Assembly (NCBI GenBank): GCA_029941985.1
Contig: JAPYTV010000039.1
Coordinates: forward strand, 1 to 7,915
From: Candidatus Pelagibacter sp.
GTDB taxonomy: Bacteria > Pseudomonadota > Alphaproteobacteria > Pelagibacterales > Pelagibacteraceae
Reading direction: 5' to 3'
DNA: 7,915 nucleotides
A program made the position numbers and the translations under genes. The notes below the pieces were generated by a model. It did not search any database. It was not told the DNA's origin and saw nothing but the letters and a program-made list of their open reading frames with translations. Below, in pieces: positions 1-5,539 of this stretch; position 1 is the first letter of the stretch; every line of letters starts with the position of its first letter.

Positions 1-258
1 GAAAGATACTTTAAAATAACCAAAACTATATATGGCGATTTAGATGAAAGATTAGCTCAATCAAAAAATCTTGCTGGAGAAAATTACTCAATTGCGGACA
101 TTGCAACTTTTCCTTGGATTGCAAGACATGATTGGCATGATATTGGTCTTAAAAATTTTAAAAATTTAACTAGATGGTATTTGAATATAGCCAGTAGAGA
201 AGCCGTAATTAAAGGTTATGATCTTTTAAAAATTGGTTCTGAAATACCAAAACCTTAG
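1..258 (+). CDS. Glutathione S-transferase, C-terminal part (5' end outside window)
   Basis: Frame 1 is open from the first base to a TAG at 256-258 and gives the last 85 residues of a protein. The stretch YSIADIATFPW (about residues 31-41 of the fragment) is the hallmark of the all-helical C-terminal domain of bacterial glutathione S-transferases of the YfcG/YghU (Nu-class) type. In this family it is followed, as here, by an aromatic-rich helix and a conserved 'W-x-x-x-I-x-x-R' segment (RWYLNIASREAV). Such enzymes conjugate glutathione or reduce disulfides in the cytoplasm. The thioredoxin-fold N-terminal half, which binds glutathione, lies upstream of the window, so subclass and substrate cannot be judged. 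The stop overlaps the end of convergent dksA by 4 bp, leaving no room for a dedicated terminator beyond the gene. Confidence 0.85.
   Translation, partial: ERYFKITKTIYGDLDERLAQSKNLAGENYSIADIATFPWIARHDWHDIGLKNFKNLTRWYLNIASREAVIKGYDLLKIGSEIPKP
228..250 (-). terminator. Possible weak rho-independent terminator for dksA
   Basis: Read on the minus strand, just after the dksA stop, TTGGT (250-246) pairs with ACCAA (237-233) across an 8-nt loop and is followed directly by five T (232-228). The 5-bp stem is short and only two pairs are G-C, so it would be weak. It lies inside the 3' end of the convergent GST gene, as expected where the two genes overlap. It may be chance in such AT-rich DNA. Confidence 0.25.
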
Positions 259-734
259 TCGTCTGCGTAAACTTTTTCTTCTTTTTCATGCTTTTCTTGA
301 GCTGCTATACAAAGCTCTGCAATTGGTCTTGCCATCAGTCTTTTTAGACCAATTGGTTCAGCTGTTTCAGTACAAAAACCATATATATTATCCTTAATTC
401 TTATTAACGCTTTGTCAATTTTAGAAATTAATTTTATTTGTCTGTTTATGGCTTTCATTTCAACAGTTTTATCAGTGTATGAATTTGCCTGATCTACAAT
501 ATCTGCTGAAACACTACTGTCATCAATTGAACCATTATAAAGTGCTTCATTATTTGTTTTTACTATTTCTTTTTTCCACTCCTGAAGTTTTGATTTAAAA
601 TAAGCACGATGTTTTTCACACATGTATTTTTCAGTATTTTTTGGAATATAATTTTTTGATATTTTAATAGGTGATTTTTTTTTCAGTAAAGCTGTATTTG
701 TTTTTTTTGTAGAAGATTTTGAGATTTTTGTCAT
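255..734 (-). CDS. dksA: RNA polymerase-binding transcription factor DksA (two-Cys finger)
   Basis: A 159-residue cytoplasmic protein. DksA enters the RNA polymerase secondary channel and, with ppGpp, adjusts initiation at rRNA, tRNA and amino-acid promoters in the stringent response. Residues 38-115 form the coiled-coil core with the tip motif DIVDQA (D78, D81, A83), which matches the functional DxxDxA of DksA. Residues 118-159 are the globular end, with YGFCTETAEPIGLKRL and ARPIAELCIAAQEKHE, a close fit to alphaproteobacterial DksA. Only the first cysteine of each classical pair remains (C121, C142); the partners are T124 and A145, so a full Cys4 zinc site is absent. The first 37 residues are a lysine-rich, probably disordered extension. 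I chose ATG at 734: an in-frame TTG at 770 lies upstream of the well-matched promoter (757-784). The gene is convergent with the GST gene. Confidence 0.93.
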   Translation of the reverse strand: MTKISKSSTKKTNTALLKKKSPIKISKNYIPKNTEKYMCEKHRAYFKSKLQEWKKEIVKTNNEALYNGSIDDSSVSADIVDQANSYTDKTVEMKAINRQIKLISKIDKALIRIKDNIYGFCTETAEPIGLKRLMARPIAELCIAAQEKHEKEEKVYADD

Positions 735-756
735 GTTTTTAAATTTGAATTGCAGG

Positions 757-784
757 AGTATATTCAGCAATTAATGGGTGTCAA
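757..784 (-). promoter_or_regulatory. Sigma70-type promoter of dksA
   Basis: On the minus strand a perfect -35 TTGACA (784-779) is separated by 16 bp from a -10 TATACT (762-757, five of six consensus bases). The predicted start near 750 gives a leader of about 16 nt before the dksA ATG at 734. It is the best consensus promoter I noticed in the window, which suits a constantly needed global regulator, and it decides the start codon because the alternative TTG lies upstream of it. Confidence 0.65.
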
Positions 785-794
785 GTATGGTAAA

Positions 795-823
795 TTCATA
801 TAAATTTAAAAATAAAATATAAT
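795..823 (+). promoter_or_regulatory. Sigma70-type promoter of the glycosyltransferase operon
   Basis: A perfect -10 TATAAT (818-823) lies 17 bp after a -35-like TTCATA (795-800, four of six consensus bases). The expected start near 830 leaves only about 6 nt before the ATG at 836, and no Shine-Dalgarno is visible, so the mRNA would be nearly leaderless. The region is extremely AT-rich, which makes chance TATAAT matches common, hence moderate confidence. Confidence 0.45.
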
Positions 824-835
824 ATAAGACCCATA

Positions 836-2158
836 ATGAACTTAAATAAAACAAACATAAATAAATTATTTTATATTTTTATTACAGCTCATTTAATTTT
901 ATGGACATTAGTTCCGTCATTAACAAATAATAATTTACCACTTGACACAATAGAGGCTTTAGCATGGGGTAGTAATTTAGATTGGGGCTTTAACAAACAT
1001 CCCCCAGTAAGTGCTTTTTTTTCAGAAATTTTTTATCAAATTTTTGGTGCGCAAGATTGGGCTTATTATTTATTAAGTCAAATATTTATAGTAATAACTT
1101 TTTTTGTTGTATTTAAGTTTGCAGAAGAACTATTTAAAGATAAAACTTTAAGCTTAATATCTGTTTTTTTACTAGAGGGTATTTATTTTTATAATTTTAC
1201 AACTCCAGAATTTAACGTAAATGTTTGCCAATTACCTTTTTGGGCACTATGTGTTTATTATTCTTGGAAATTATTTAATAACCAAAAAATAAAATTTAAA
1301 GATTGTTTTTGGCTAGGAGTATTCGCAGCCATAGGTTTTTTATCAAAATATCTTTTTATTTATCTTTTAATATCAATAGATTTATTATTTTTTTATACAA
1401 TTTTTATAAAAAAATATAAAAAATTTAATTTTAAGTATTTAATATCTTTAGAAGTTTTTATTGTTTTGTTAGTTCCACATTTAATTTGGTTAATAAATAA
1501 TGACTATATAACCATTACTTATGGATTAGCTAGAACAGGATTAGAGAACTCAAATATATTAGATCATATCATTCATCCATTAATTTTTTTAGGTAAACAA
1601 ATTGGAATATTAATACCATTTTTTATTATGTTATTTTTTTTAATAAAAAAATTTAAATTTAAAATATCTTTAAAAGACAAAAAATTATTATTTCTAATTT
1701 TTGTTAACTTGATTCCAATAGGATTAATGTTACTTACTTCTATATTGACTGGATCAAAAATAAAAACAATGTGGATGACACCATTTTATTTATTTATAGG
1801 AGTGTTAATTGTTTATATTTTTCAAACACAAATAAATTTAAAAAAATTAAATAATTTTATGTTATCATTTTTAATTCTATTTCTTTTTTCGCCATTTCTT
1901 TATGGATACATTTCACTTACAGAGATAGAAAAGCGAACAGACTATAAGGGAAAAATAATTGCAGAAAAAATTCAGAAAGAATGGAACAAAGATCATAAAG
2001 AAAATATTAACGTTGTGCTTGGCAATGAATGGAAAGCTGGTAATTTATCATATCATCTAAAATCAAGACCTTCCTGGGAAGGTTTTGTGACAAAAGATAA
2101 ATTAAATTCTTTATCTAAATTTACATGTATTGATAATGTTTGTGTAGGAGTTAAATGA
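836..2158 (+). CDS. GT39/PMT_2-type (ArnT-like) integral membrane glycosyltransferase
   Basis: A 440-residue polytopic membrane protein of the PMT_2 / ArnT-like superfamily. These enzymes take a sugar from a polyprenyl-phosphate donor and place it on lipid A, LPS or protein at the outer face of the inner membrane. After the first membrane helix (about 11-27) comes the signature periplasmic loop: D37-T-I-E40, with the Asp at the position that is catalytic in PMT/ArnT enzymes, then W50 and N53-K-H-P-P57. About nine to ten further hydrophobic helices lie between 75 and 360, and a soluble C-terminal domain (about 362-440) follows, as is usual for the family. The exact sugar and acceptor cannot be read from the sequence. 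The gene overlaps the following GT2 gene by ATGA, implying translational coupling and a donor-maker/user pair. No Shine-Dalgarno precedes the ATG. Confidence 0.85.
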   Translation: MNLNKTNINKLFYIFITAHLILWTLVPSLTNNNLPLDTIEALAWGSNLDWGFNKHPPVSAFFSEIFYQIFGAQDWAYYLLSQIFIVITFFVVFKFAEELFKDKTLSLISVFLLEGIYFYNFTTPEFNVNVCQLPFWALCVYYSWKLFNNQKIKFKDCFWLGVFAAIGFLSKYLFIYLLISIDLLFFYTIFIKKYKKFNFKYLISLEVFIVLLVPHLIWLINNDYITITYGLARTGLENSNILDHIIHPLIFLGKQIGILIPFFIMLFFLIKKFKFKISLKDKKLLFLIFVNLIPIGLMLLTSILTGSKIKTMWMTPFYLFIGVLIVYIFQTQINLKKLNNFMLSFLILFLFSPFLYGYISLTEIEKRTDYKGKIIAEKIQKEWNKDHKENINVVLGNEWKAGNLSYHLKSRPSWEGFVTKDKLNSLSKFTCIDNVCVGVK

Positions 2159-3027
2159 AAAAAATAAAGATATTAATACCTATTTATAATGATTGGCAGT
2201 CAGTCTTTAAACTCTTAGAAAATATTAATTCAGAAGTATCTACTTTAAATCATGAATTTTCAGTAGTAATAATTAATGATGCATCTACTGAAAATAGACC
2301 AGAATTTCTAGCTAATTTAGAAAATTTAAAATCAGTTCAAGTTATTAATATGAAAGAAAATAGAGGACATGCAAGATGTAATGCTGTTGGATTGAAGTAT
2401 ATTAATGAAAAAGTAGATTTCGATTATGTAATTCCGATGGATGGGGATGGAGAAGATAGACCTGAAGAATTAAGCTTATTTATTGAAAAAATAAAAAATT
2501 ATTCAGATAAAGTTATTACAGCTGATAGAGTTAAAAGATCTGAAGGCTTTATTTTTAAATTTTGCTATTTAGTCCATAAGTGTTTAACTTTTGTTTTTAC
2601 AGGCCAAACAATTAAATTTGGTAATTATGTCTGTCTACCTAAATTTGAAGTTAATAAAATGGTTAATGAATCGGCTACATGGAGTAGTTTTTCAGGATCA
2701 TTAGCAAAAACAGTCAAAGATAGAAAATCCATTTCATCCATAAGAGGAACAAGATATTTTGGACCATCTAAAATGAGTTTTGTTAATTTATTAAAACACT
2801 CTCTTTGTATTATTGCTGTTTTTAAAACAACATTATTTATTAGATCTTTATTGTTTTTAATTGCTTACATATTTTTGGTTGCAGGAAAGATATCAGTTAT
2901 TACTTTAATACCAGTCGTAGCAGTTATTTTTATGGTGATTTCTGTAATTATATTATCAAGAAGAGAAAATATTTCAGAGTTTAACTGCTCCCTAGCAAAT
3001 ATGTATAATATTGAAAATCTTAAATAG
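2155..3027 (+). CDS. GT2 family polyprenyl-phosphate glycosyltransferase (DPM1/ArnC-like)
   Basis: A 290-residue GT-A fold enzyme of family GT2. It starts with ILIPIYND (6-13), has the nucleotide-binding INDAS (40-44), an ENRGHARCNAVGLKY segment (68-82), and the metal-binding DGDGED (96-101) containing the DxD motif D96-G-D98, followed by RPEEL. Two hydrophobic helices at the C-terminus (about 231-246 and 248-267) anchor it in the inner membrane, as in bacterial enzymes that load a sugar from a nucleotide donor onto undecaprenyl phosphate. AGGAG (2146-2150) lies 4 nt before the ATG, inside the preceding gene, and the two genes share ATGA. The natural reading is that this enzyme supplies the lipid-linked sugar used by the GT39 protein just upstream; the sugar is unknown. 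Its 3' end overlaps convergent umuC by 8 bp. Confidence 0.87.
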   Translation: MKKIKILIPIYNDWQSVFKLLENINSEVSTLNHEFSVVIINDASTENRPEFLANLENLKSVQVINMKENRGHARCNAVGLKYINEKVDFDYVIPMDGDGEDRPEELSLFIEKIKNYSDKVITADRVKRSEGFIFKFCYLVHKCLTFVFTGQTIKFGNYVCLPKFEVNKMVNESATWSSFSGSLAKTVKDRKSISSIRGTRYFGPSKMSFVNLLKHSLCIIAVFKTTLFIRSLLFLIAYIFLVAGKISVITLIPVVAVIFMVISVIILSRRENISEFNCSLANMYNIENLK

Positions 3028-4300
3028 CTTTTATTATTGGTAGTGAGTGAAAGTCAGCCGTATCTATCTTTGAAGAGTGATCTTTCCTCATATTCCATCT
3101 CTTATTTACTCCAGCACTAGCTAAACTCAGTGTTGATCGGCCATATCTATAGTTTGTATTATCAATAGATCGCATGAGAGTGTTAATTTTTTCATCTTTT
3201 TCAGAGGAAAATAAGTTTTTGCTACCATCTGAGCTAACTAAGCCAGTCAATGTTATTCCTGCTTTTTGATATCTATATCCATTTATAAAAATTTCATTTA
3301 ATATAACCAAAGCTGTTTTAACTATTTCAATACTATTATTGGTAGCGATTGGAAAATCTATTGTTTTAGAATTTGAATAATAAACTCCTTTATTTTGAAA
3401 AGGGCTTGTTCTTACAGAGACAGTTATTGATTTTGCAATTAAAGACTCTGATCTAATTTTTTCAGAAGCATTTAAACAATATTTTGCTACAGCTTCTTGC
3501 AACTCTTGAAATTTTTCAACCCTTGTACCAAAAGATCTCGATACTACACAGCTTTTTCTTTTTGAACTTTTTAAATCTAAAGGTATACAGGAAATACCTC
3601 TAAGCTCTAATGCAGTTCTAGAACTTAAAACATTAGAACTTTTTTTAATCCAAGTGTTTGACATATTTTTTAATTGTTTAGCATTGTAAATTCCATTTTG
3701 GTGGTAAAATTTAGTTAGTTGTTTACCAACTCCCCAGACATCATTGATATCTATTTTTTCTAATAGTGGATCAATATTTTCTATACCTATTAAGTTAGTG
3801 ACTCCTGATTGTTTTTTCTTAGCTATATGATTTGCAACCTTGCTTAAGGTTTTTGTTTTTGCAATACCAATACTTGTAGGTATACCTGTCCATTGTAAAA
3901 CAATGCTTCTAATTTCTTTTCCAACATCTTCCACCTCATCATCAGGAAAGTTACTTAAATCTAAAAATGCTTCATCAACAGAATATATTTCTAATTCAGG
4001 ATTAAATCTTTTCAAAGTTCTCATTACTCTTCTAGACAAATCTCCATACAAAGAATAATTTGAAGAAAAAACATAAACATTATTTCTAAGTATTATATCT
4101 TTAGCTTTAAAGTAAGGTTCTCCCATTTTAATACCGAAAGTTTTGGCTTCATTTGATCTTGCAATAATGCATCCATCATTATTAGATAAAACGACCACAG
4201 GTTTATTTCTAATTTTAGGATTAAATAATCTCTCACAAGAAACATAGAATGAATTGCAATCAACAAGTGCTATTTTTTTAGTACGTTGAATGGATGACAT
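3020..4300 (-). CDS. umuC: DNA polymerase V catalytic subunit UmuC (Y-family)
   Basis: A 426-residue Y-family translesion polymerase. With processed UmuD' it forms Pol V, which copies past lesions at the cost of mutations during the SOS response. The catalytic carboxylates are D14 (VDCNSFY) and D109-E110 (YSVDEAFLDL). Y19, after F18, sits at the steric-gate position. KPVVVLSNNDGCIIARSNEAK (33-53) is a UmuC hallmark in the fingers. The helix-hairpin-helix thumb is near 187-205 (VWGVGKQL), the little finger spans about 250-355, and SKNLF (360-364) is where E. coli UmuC carries its clamp-binding QLNLF motif. The tail RWNM (401-404) belongs to the usual UmuC C-terminal domain. Length is typical (E. 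coli 422). The ATG at 4300 overlaps umuD by 23 bp and has its own GGGGAG (4315-4310) 9 nt upstream within umuD. No catalytic residue is missing, so it looks functional. Confidence 0.96.
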   Translation of the reverse strand: MSSIQRTKKIALVDCNSFYVSCERLFNPKIRNKPVVVLSNNDGCIIARSNEAKTFGIKMGEPYFKAKDIILRNNVYVFSSNYSLYGDLSRRVMRTLKRFNPELEIYSVDEAFLDLSNFPDDEVEDVGKEIRSIVLQWTGIPTSIGIAKTKTLSKVANHIAKKKQSGVTNLIGIENIDPLLEKIDINDVWGVGKQLTKFYHQNGIYNAKQLKNMSNTWIKKSSNVLSSRTALELRGISCIPLDLKSSKRKSCVVSRSFGTRVEKFQELQEAVAKYCLNASEKIRSESLIAKSITVSVRTSPFQNKGVYYSNSKTIDFPIATNNSIEIVKTALVILNEIFINGYRYQKAGITLTGLVSSDGSKNLFSSEKDEKINTLMRSIDNTNYRYGRSTLSLASAGVNKRWNMRKDHSSKIDTADFHSLPIIKAI

Positions 4301-4673
4301 AAGTCACAACTCCCCAGATGAATACTTCAGATTCATCATTAATCATTATTTTGTCTTCAATATTTTTTGAGCCTGATGTTAAAAATTGACCGTCTTTAGA
4401 TTTAACAAAACTTTTAATAACTAACTCATCATGAACATTTGCAACTACTGTTGAAAAATTTTTGGGTTTTAAACTTCTATCAATAACTAGCAAGTCACCA
4501 TCATAAATACCAACGTCAGTCATCGATTTTCCTTGAACTCTAATGATAAAAGTTGCTGGAACATTTTTGATTAGATGAACATTAAGATCCACATCTTCTT
4601 CAATATAATCTGTTGCAGGAGAGGGAAAGCCAGCGCCTGCTTTATGTAGATAAAAGGGAATAGTTAATTTCAT
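4278..4673 (-). CDS. umuD: SOS self-cleaving protein UmuD (S24 peptidase family)
   Basis: A 131-residue LexA-like S24 protein. RecA filaments stimulate its self-cleavage to UmuD', which then binds UmuC to form active Pol V. The scissile bond should be A14-G15 in the conserved block AGFPSPATDY (14-23), equivalent to C24-G25 of E. coli UmuD. The catalytic dyad is S50 (GKSMTD) and K87 (ELVIKSF); the 37-residue spacing equals that of E. coli S60/K97. YDGDLLVID (57-65) and the C-terminal FIWGVVTYVIH (118-128) are also family features. The N-terminal arm is about ten residues shorter than in E. coli (14 versus 24 residues before the cut). The ATG at 4673 directly abuts the LexA operator. First gene of the umuDC operon. 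Confidence 0.95.
   Translation of the reverse strand: MKLTIPFYLHKAGAGFPSPATDYIEEDVDLNVHLIKNVPATFIIRVQGKSMTDVGIYDGDLLVIDRSLKPKNFSTVVANVHDELVIKSFVKSKDGQFLTSGSKNIEDKIMINDESEVFIWGVVTYVIHSTY
4301..4315 (-). promoter_or_regulatory. Ribosome binding site of umuC inside umuD
   Basis: On the minus strand GGGGAG (4315-4310) lies 9 nt before the umuC ATG (4300-4298). It falls on the umuD codons for the conserved W120-G121-V122 stretch, so this bit of DNA serves both the UmuD C-terminus and umuC initiation. It supports the ATG at 4300 as the umuC start. Confidence 0.6.
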
Positions 4674-4688
4674 GTTCTTGCTTTGTTC
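4674..4688 (-). promoter_or_regulatory. LexA operator (alphaproteobacterial SOS box)
   Basis: GTTC-N7-GTTC on the plus strand (4674-4677 and 4685-4688), that is GAAC-N7-GAAC read towards umuD. This direct-repeat form is the published LexA recognition motif of Alphaproteobacteria, unlike the CTGT-N8-ACAG palindrome of gammaproteobacteria. Its 3' half-site touches the umuD start codon, and the predicted transcription start (near 4684) falls inside the box, so bound LexA would block initiation directly. Its position before umuDC, a classical SOS operon, makes the call strong. Confidence 0.88.
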
Positions 4689-4690
4689 TT

Positions 4691-4720
4691 ATTATTAACC
4701 CAGTTATACAATACAGTCAA
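4691..4720 (-). promoter_or_regulatory. Predicted umuDC promoter
   Basis: On the minus strand a -35 TTGACT (4720-4715, five of six) and a -10 AATAAT (4696-4691, five of six) are separated by 18 bp. Transcription would start near 4684, within the LexA operator, giving a leader of only about 11 nt. Fit to consensus is good and the placement against the operator is sensible, but it has not been tested. Confidence 0.5.
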
Positions 4721-4746
4721 TAGGTTGTATTTTGAGTCTATAACTG
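4701..4746. repeat. Nested inverted repeat between umuD and the GNAT gene
   Basis: CAGTTATA (4701-4708) and TATAACTG (4739-4746) form a perfect 8-bp inverted repeat. Inside it AATACA (4710-4715) and TGTATT (4726-4731) form a second, 6-bp one. The dyad surrounds the -35 box of the umuD promoter. It could be a binding site for a dimeric regulator or a cruciform/hairpin. It is not an obvious terminator, because no T-run follows either arm and no gene ends here. Confidence 0.45.
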
Positions 4747-4765
4747 AATCAAAAGTGAATCAAAA
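4745..4765. repeat. Direct repeat TGAATCAAAA, 11-bp period
   Basis: TGAATCAAAA occurs at 4745-4754 and again at 4756-4765, exactly 11 bp apart, about one turn of the helix, with a weaker third start (TGAAC) at 4768. Helix-phased repeats upstream of a gene often mark tandem binding of a regulator. Here that gene would be the GNAT gene, or umuD on the other strand. The role is inferred only from spacing. Confidence 0.4.
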
Positions 4766-4795
4766 CGTGAACATCCAAACTACATTTTGTGCTCT

Positions 4796-4804
4796 TGTGG
4801 ATAA
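4796..4804 (-). promoter_or_regulatory. Perfect DnaA-box match (TTATCCACA)
   Basis: TGTGGATAA on the plus strand is the complement of TTATCCACA, the strong consensus DnaA box. It stands alone 19 nt before the first GNAT start candidate. By rough base-composition reckoning a match somewhere in a window this size is expected about one time in ten, so chance is possible. No cluster of boxes or unwinding element is evident, so it is not an origin; a DnaA-responsive promoter element is possible. Confidence 0.3.
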
Positions 4805-4822
4805 CTTCAACCAAGGATAGAT

Positions 4823-5512
4823 TTGAAATCTATGAATAAGCTAAAAACTAGCTTTCCAATAAAATTTAAGAAAGCAAAATTACCATCAAAAAATAAATTA
4901 ATTGGCAAATATTGTTTTTTAGAACCTAGAAATAGCAAGAAACATTCTAAGGATTTATTTAAAAATTTTTCGTTAGATAAAAAAGGTGTTGATTGGACTT
5001 ATATGCCGACAGGCCCATATAAAAGTGAAGCATCTCTTAGAAGATATCTGAAAGCCAAAGATCTTACAGGCAATCCATTCTTTTATAGCATTTATTCCAA
5101 AAGGCTTAAAACTTATTGTGGACTAGCAAGTTATTTAAGAATTAAACAACAGGTAGGTACAATTGAAGTTGGCTGGATAAGTTATGCACCTAATTTACAA
5201 AGAACAGTTGAAGCTACAGAGGCAATGTATTTAATGATGAAAAATGCTTTCGATGAGTTGGGCTATAGAAGATATGAATGGAAATGTGACAATTTAAATA
5301 AAAGATCAAAGAAATCAGCACTAAGACTAGGATTCAAATATGAGGGTGTATTCAGACAAGCAACAATATATAAAAAAAGAAATAGAGACACAGCCTGGTT
5401 TGCCGTAATAGATAAGGAATGGAAGAAGATTAAAAAAGAATATCAAAAATTTTTAAATCCATTAAACTTTGATAAGGATTATAAACAATTAAAGAAATTA
5501 AAATTTAAATAA
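4823..5512 (+). CDS. GNAT family N-acetyltransferase (RimJ/RimL-like)
   Basis: A 229-residue cytoplasmic protein of the GNAT superfamily, Acetyltransf_3 (RimJ/RimL) type, which moves an acetyl group from acetyl-CoA to an amine. The fold spans about 27-197: a core entry LIGKYCFLEPR (26-36), WTYMPTGPY (58-66) typical of a poorly characterised 220-residue subgroup, the strand GTIEVGWISYAP (112-123), a helix of the acetyl-CoA site with TVEATEAMYLMMKNAF (128-143), and CDNLNKRSKKSALRLGFKYEG (155-175), where N-x-R/K-S-x-x-x-x-x-x-LGF is a strong family mark. The substrate is unknown. The lysine-rich C-terminal tail (198-229) is not part of the fold. Two starts compete: TTG at 4823 with AAGGA (4813-4817) 5 nt upstream, chosen here, and ATG at 4832 (three residues shorter) with the same site 14 nt away. 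Likely first gene of the operon running to tolC. Confidence 0.85.
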   Translation: MKSMNKLKTSFPIKFKKAKLPSKNKLIGKYCFLEPRNSKKHSKDLFKNFSLDKKGVDWTYMPTGPYKSEASLRRYLKAKDLTGNPFFYSIYSKRLKTYCGLASYLRIKQQVGTIEVGWISYAPNLQRTVEATEAMYLMMKNAFDELGYRRYEWKCDNLNKRSKKSALRLGFKYEGVFRQATIYKKRNRDTAWFAVIDKEWKKIKKEYQKFLNPLNFDKDYKQLKKLKFK

Positions 5513-5525
5513 TAAAAAAATGAAA

Positions 5526-5531
5526 AAGGAG
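5526..5531 (+). promoter_or_regulatory. Shine-Dalgarno site of the GFA gene
   Basis: AAGGAG lies 8 nt before the ATG at 5540, the best ribosome binding site in the rightward operon. It sits inside a 7-codon open frame (ATG 5520, TGA 5541-5543) whose stop overlaps the GFA start as ATGA; whether that frame is translated is unknown. Confidence 0.7.
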
Positions 5532-5539
5532 AAGTATAA

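Noticed and set aside
735..770. In-frame TTG at 770 that would add 12 residues to DksA
   Set aside because: It lies upstream of the well-matched dksA promoter (predicted start near 750), has no Shine-Dalgarno, and the added residues match nothing in DksA proteins. ATG 734 is preferred.
3840..4058. 72-codon plus-strand open frame
   Set aside because: It lies wholly antisense within the conserved catalytic region of umuC, shows no domain and has no ribosome site.
4739..4744. TATAAC as the -10 box of a rightward promoter for the GNAT operon
   Set aside because: No acceptable -35 lies 16-18 bp upstream and there is no extended -10 TG, so it was not called; it also forms part of the inverted repeat.
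4796..4804. Replication origin
   Set aside because: Only one perfect DnaA box is present, with no cluster, no AT-rich unwinding repeat and no dnaA, parA or gidA neighbour.
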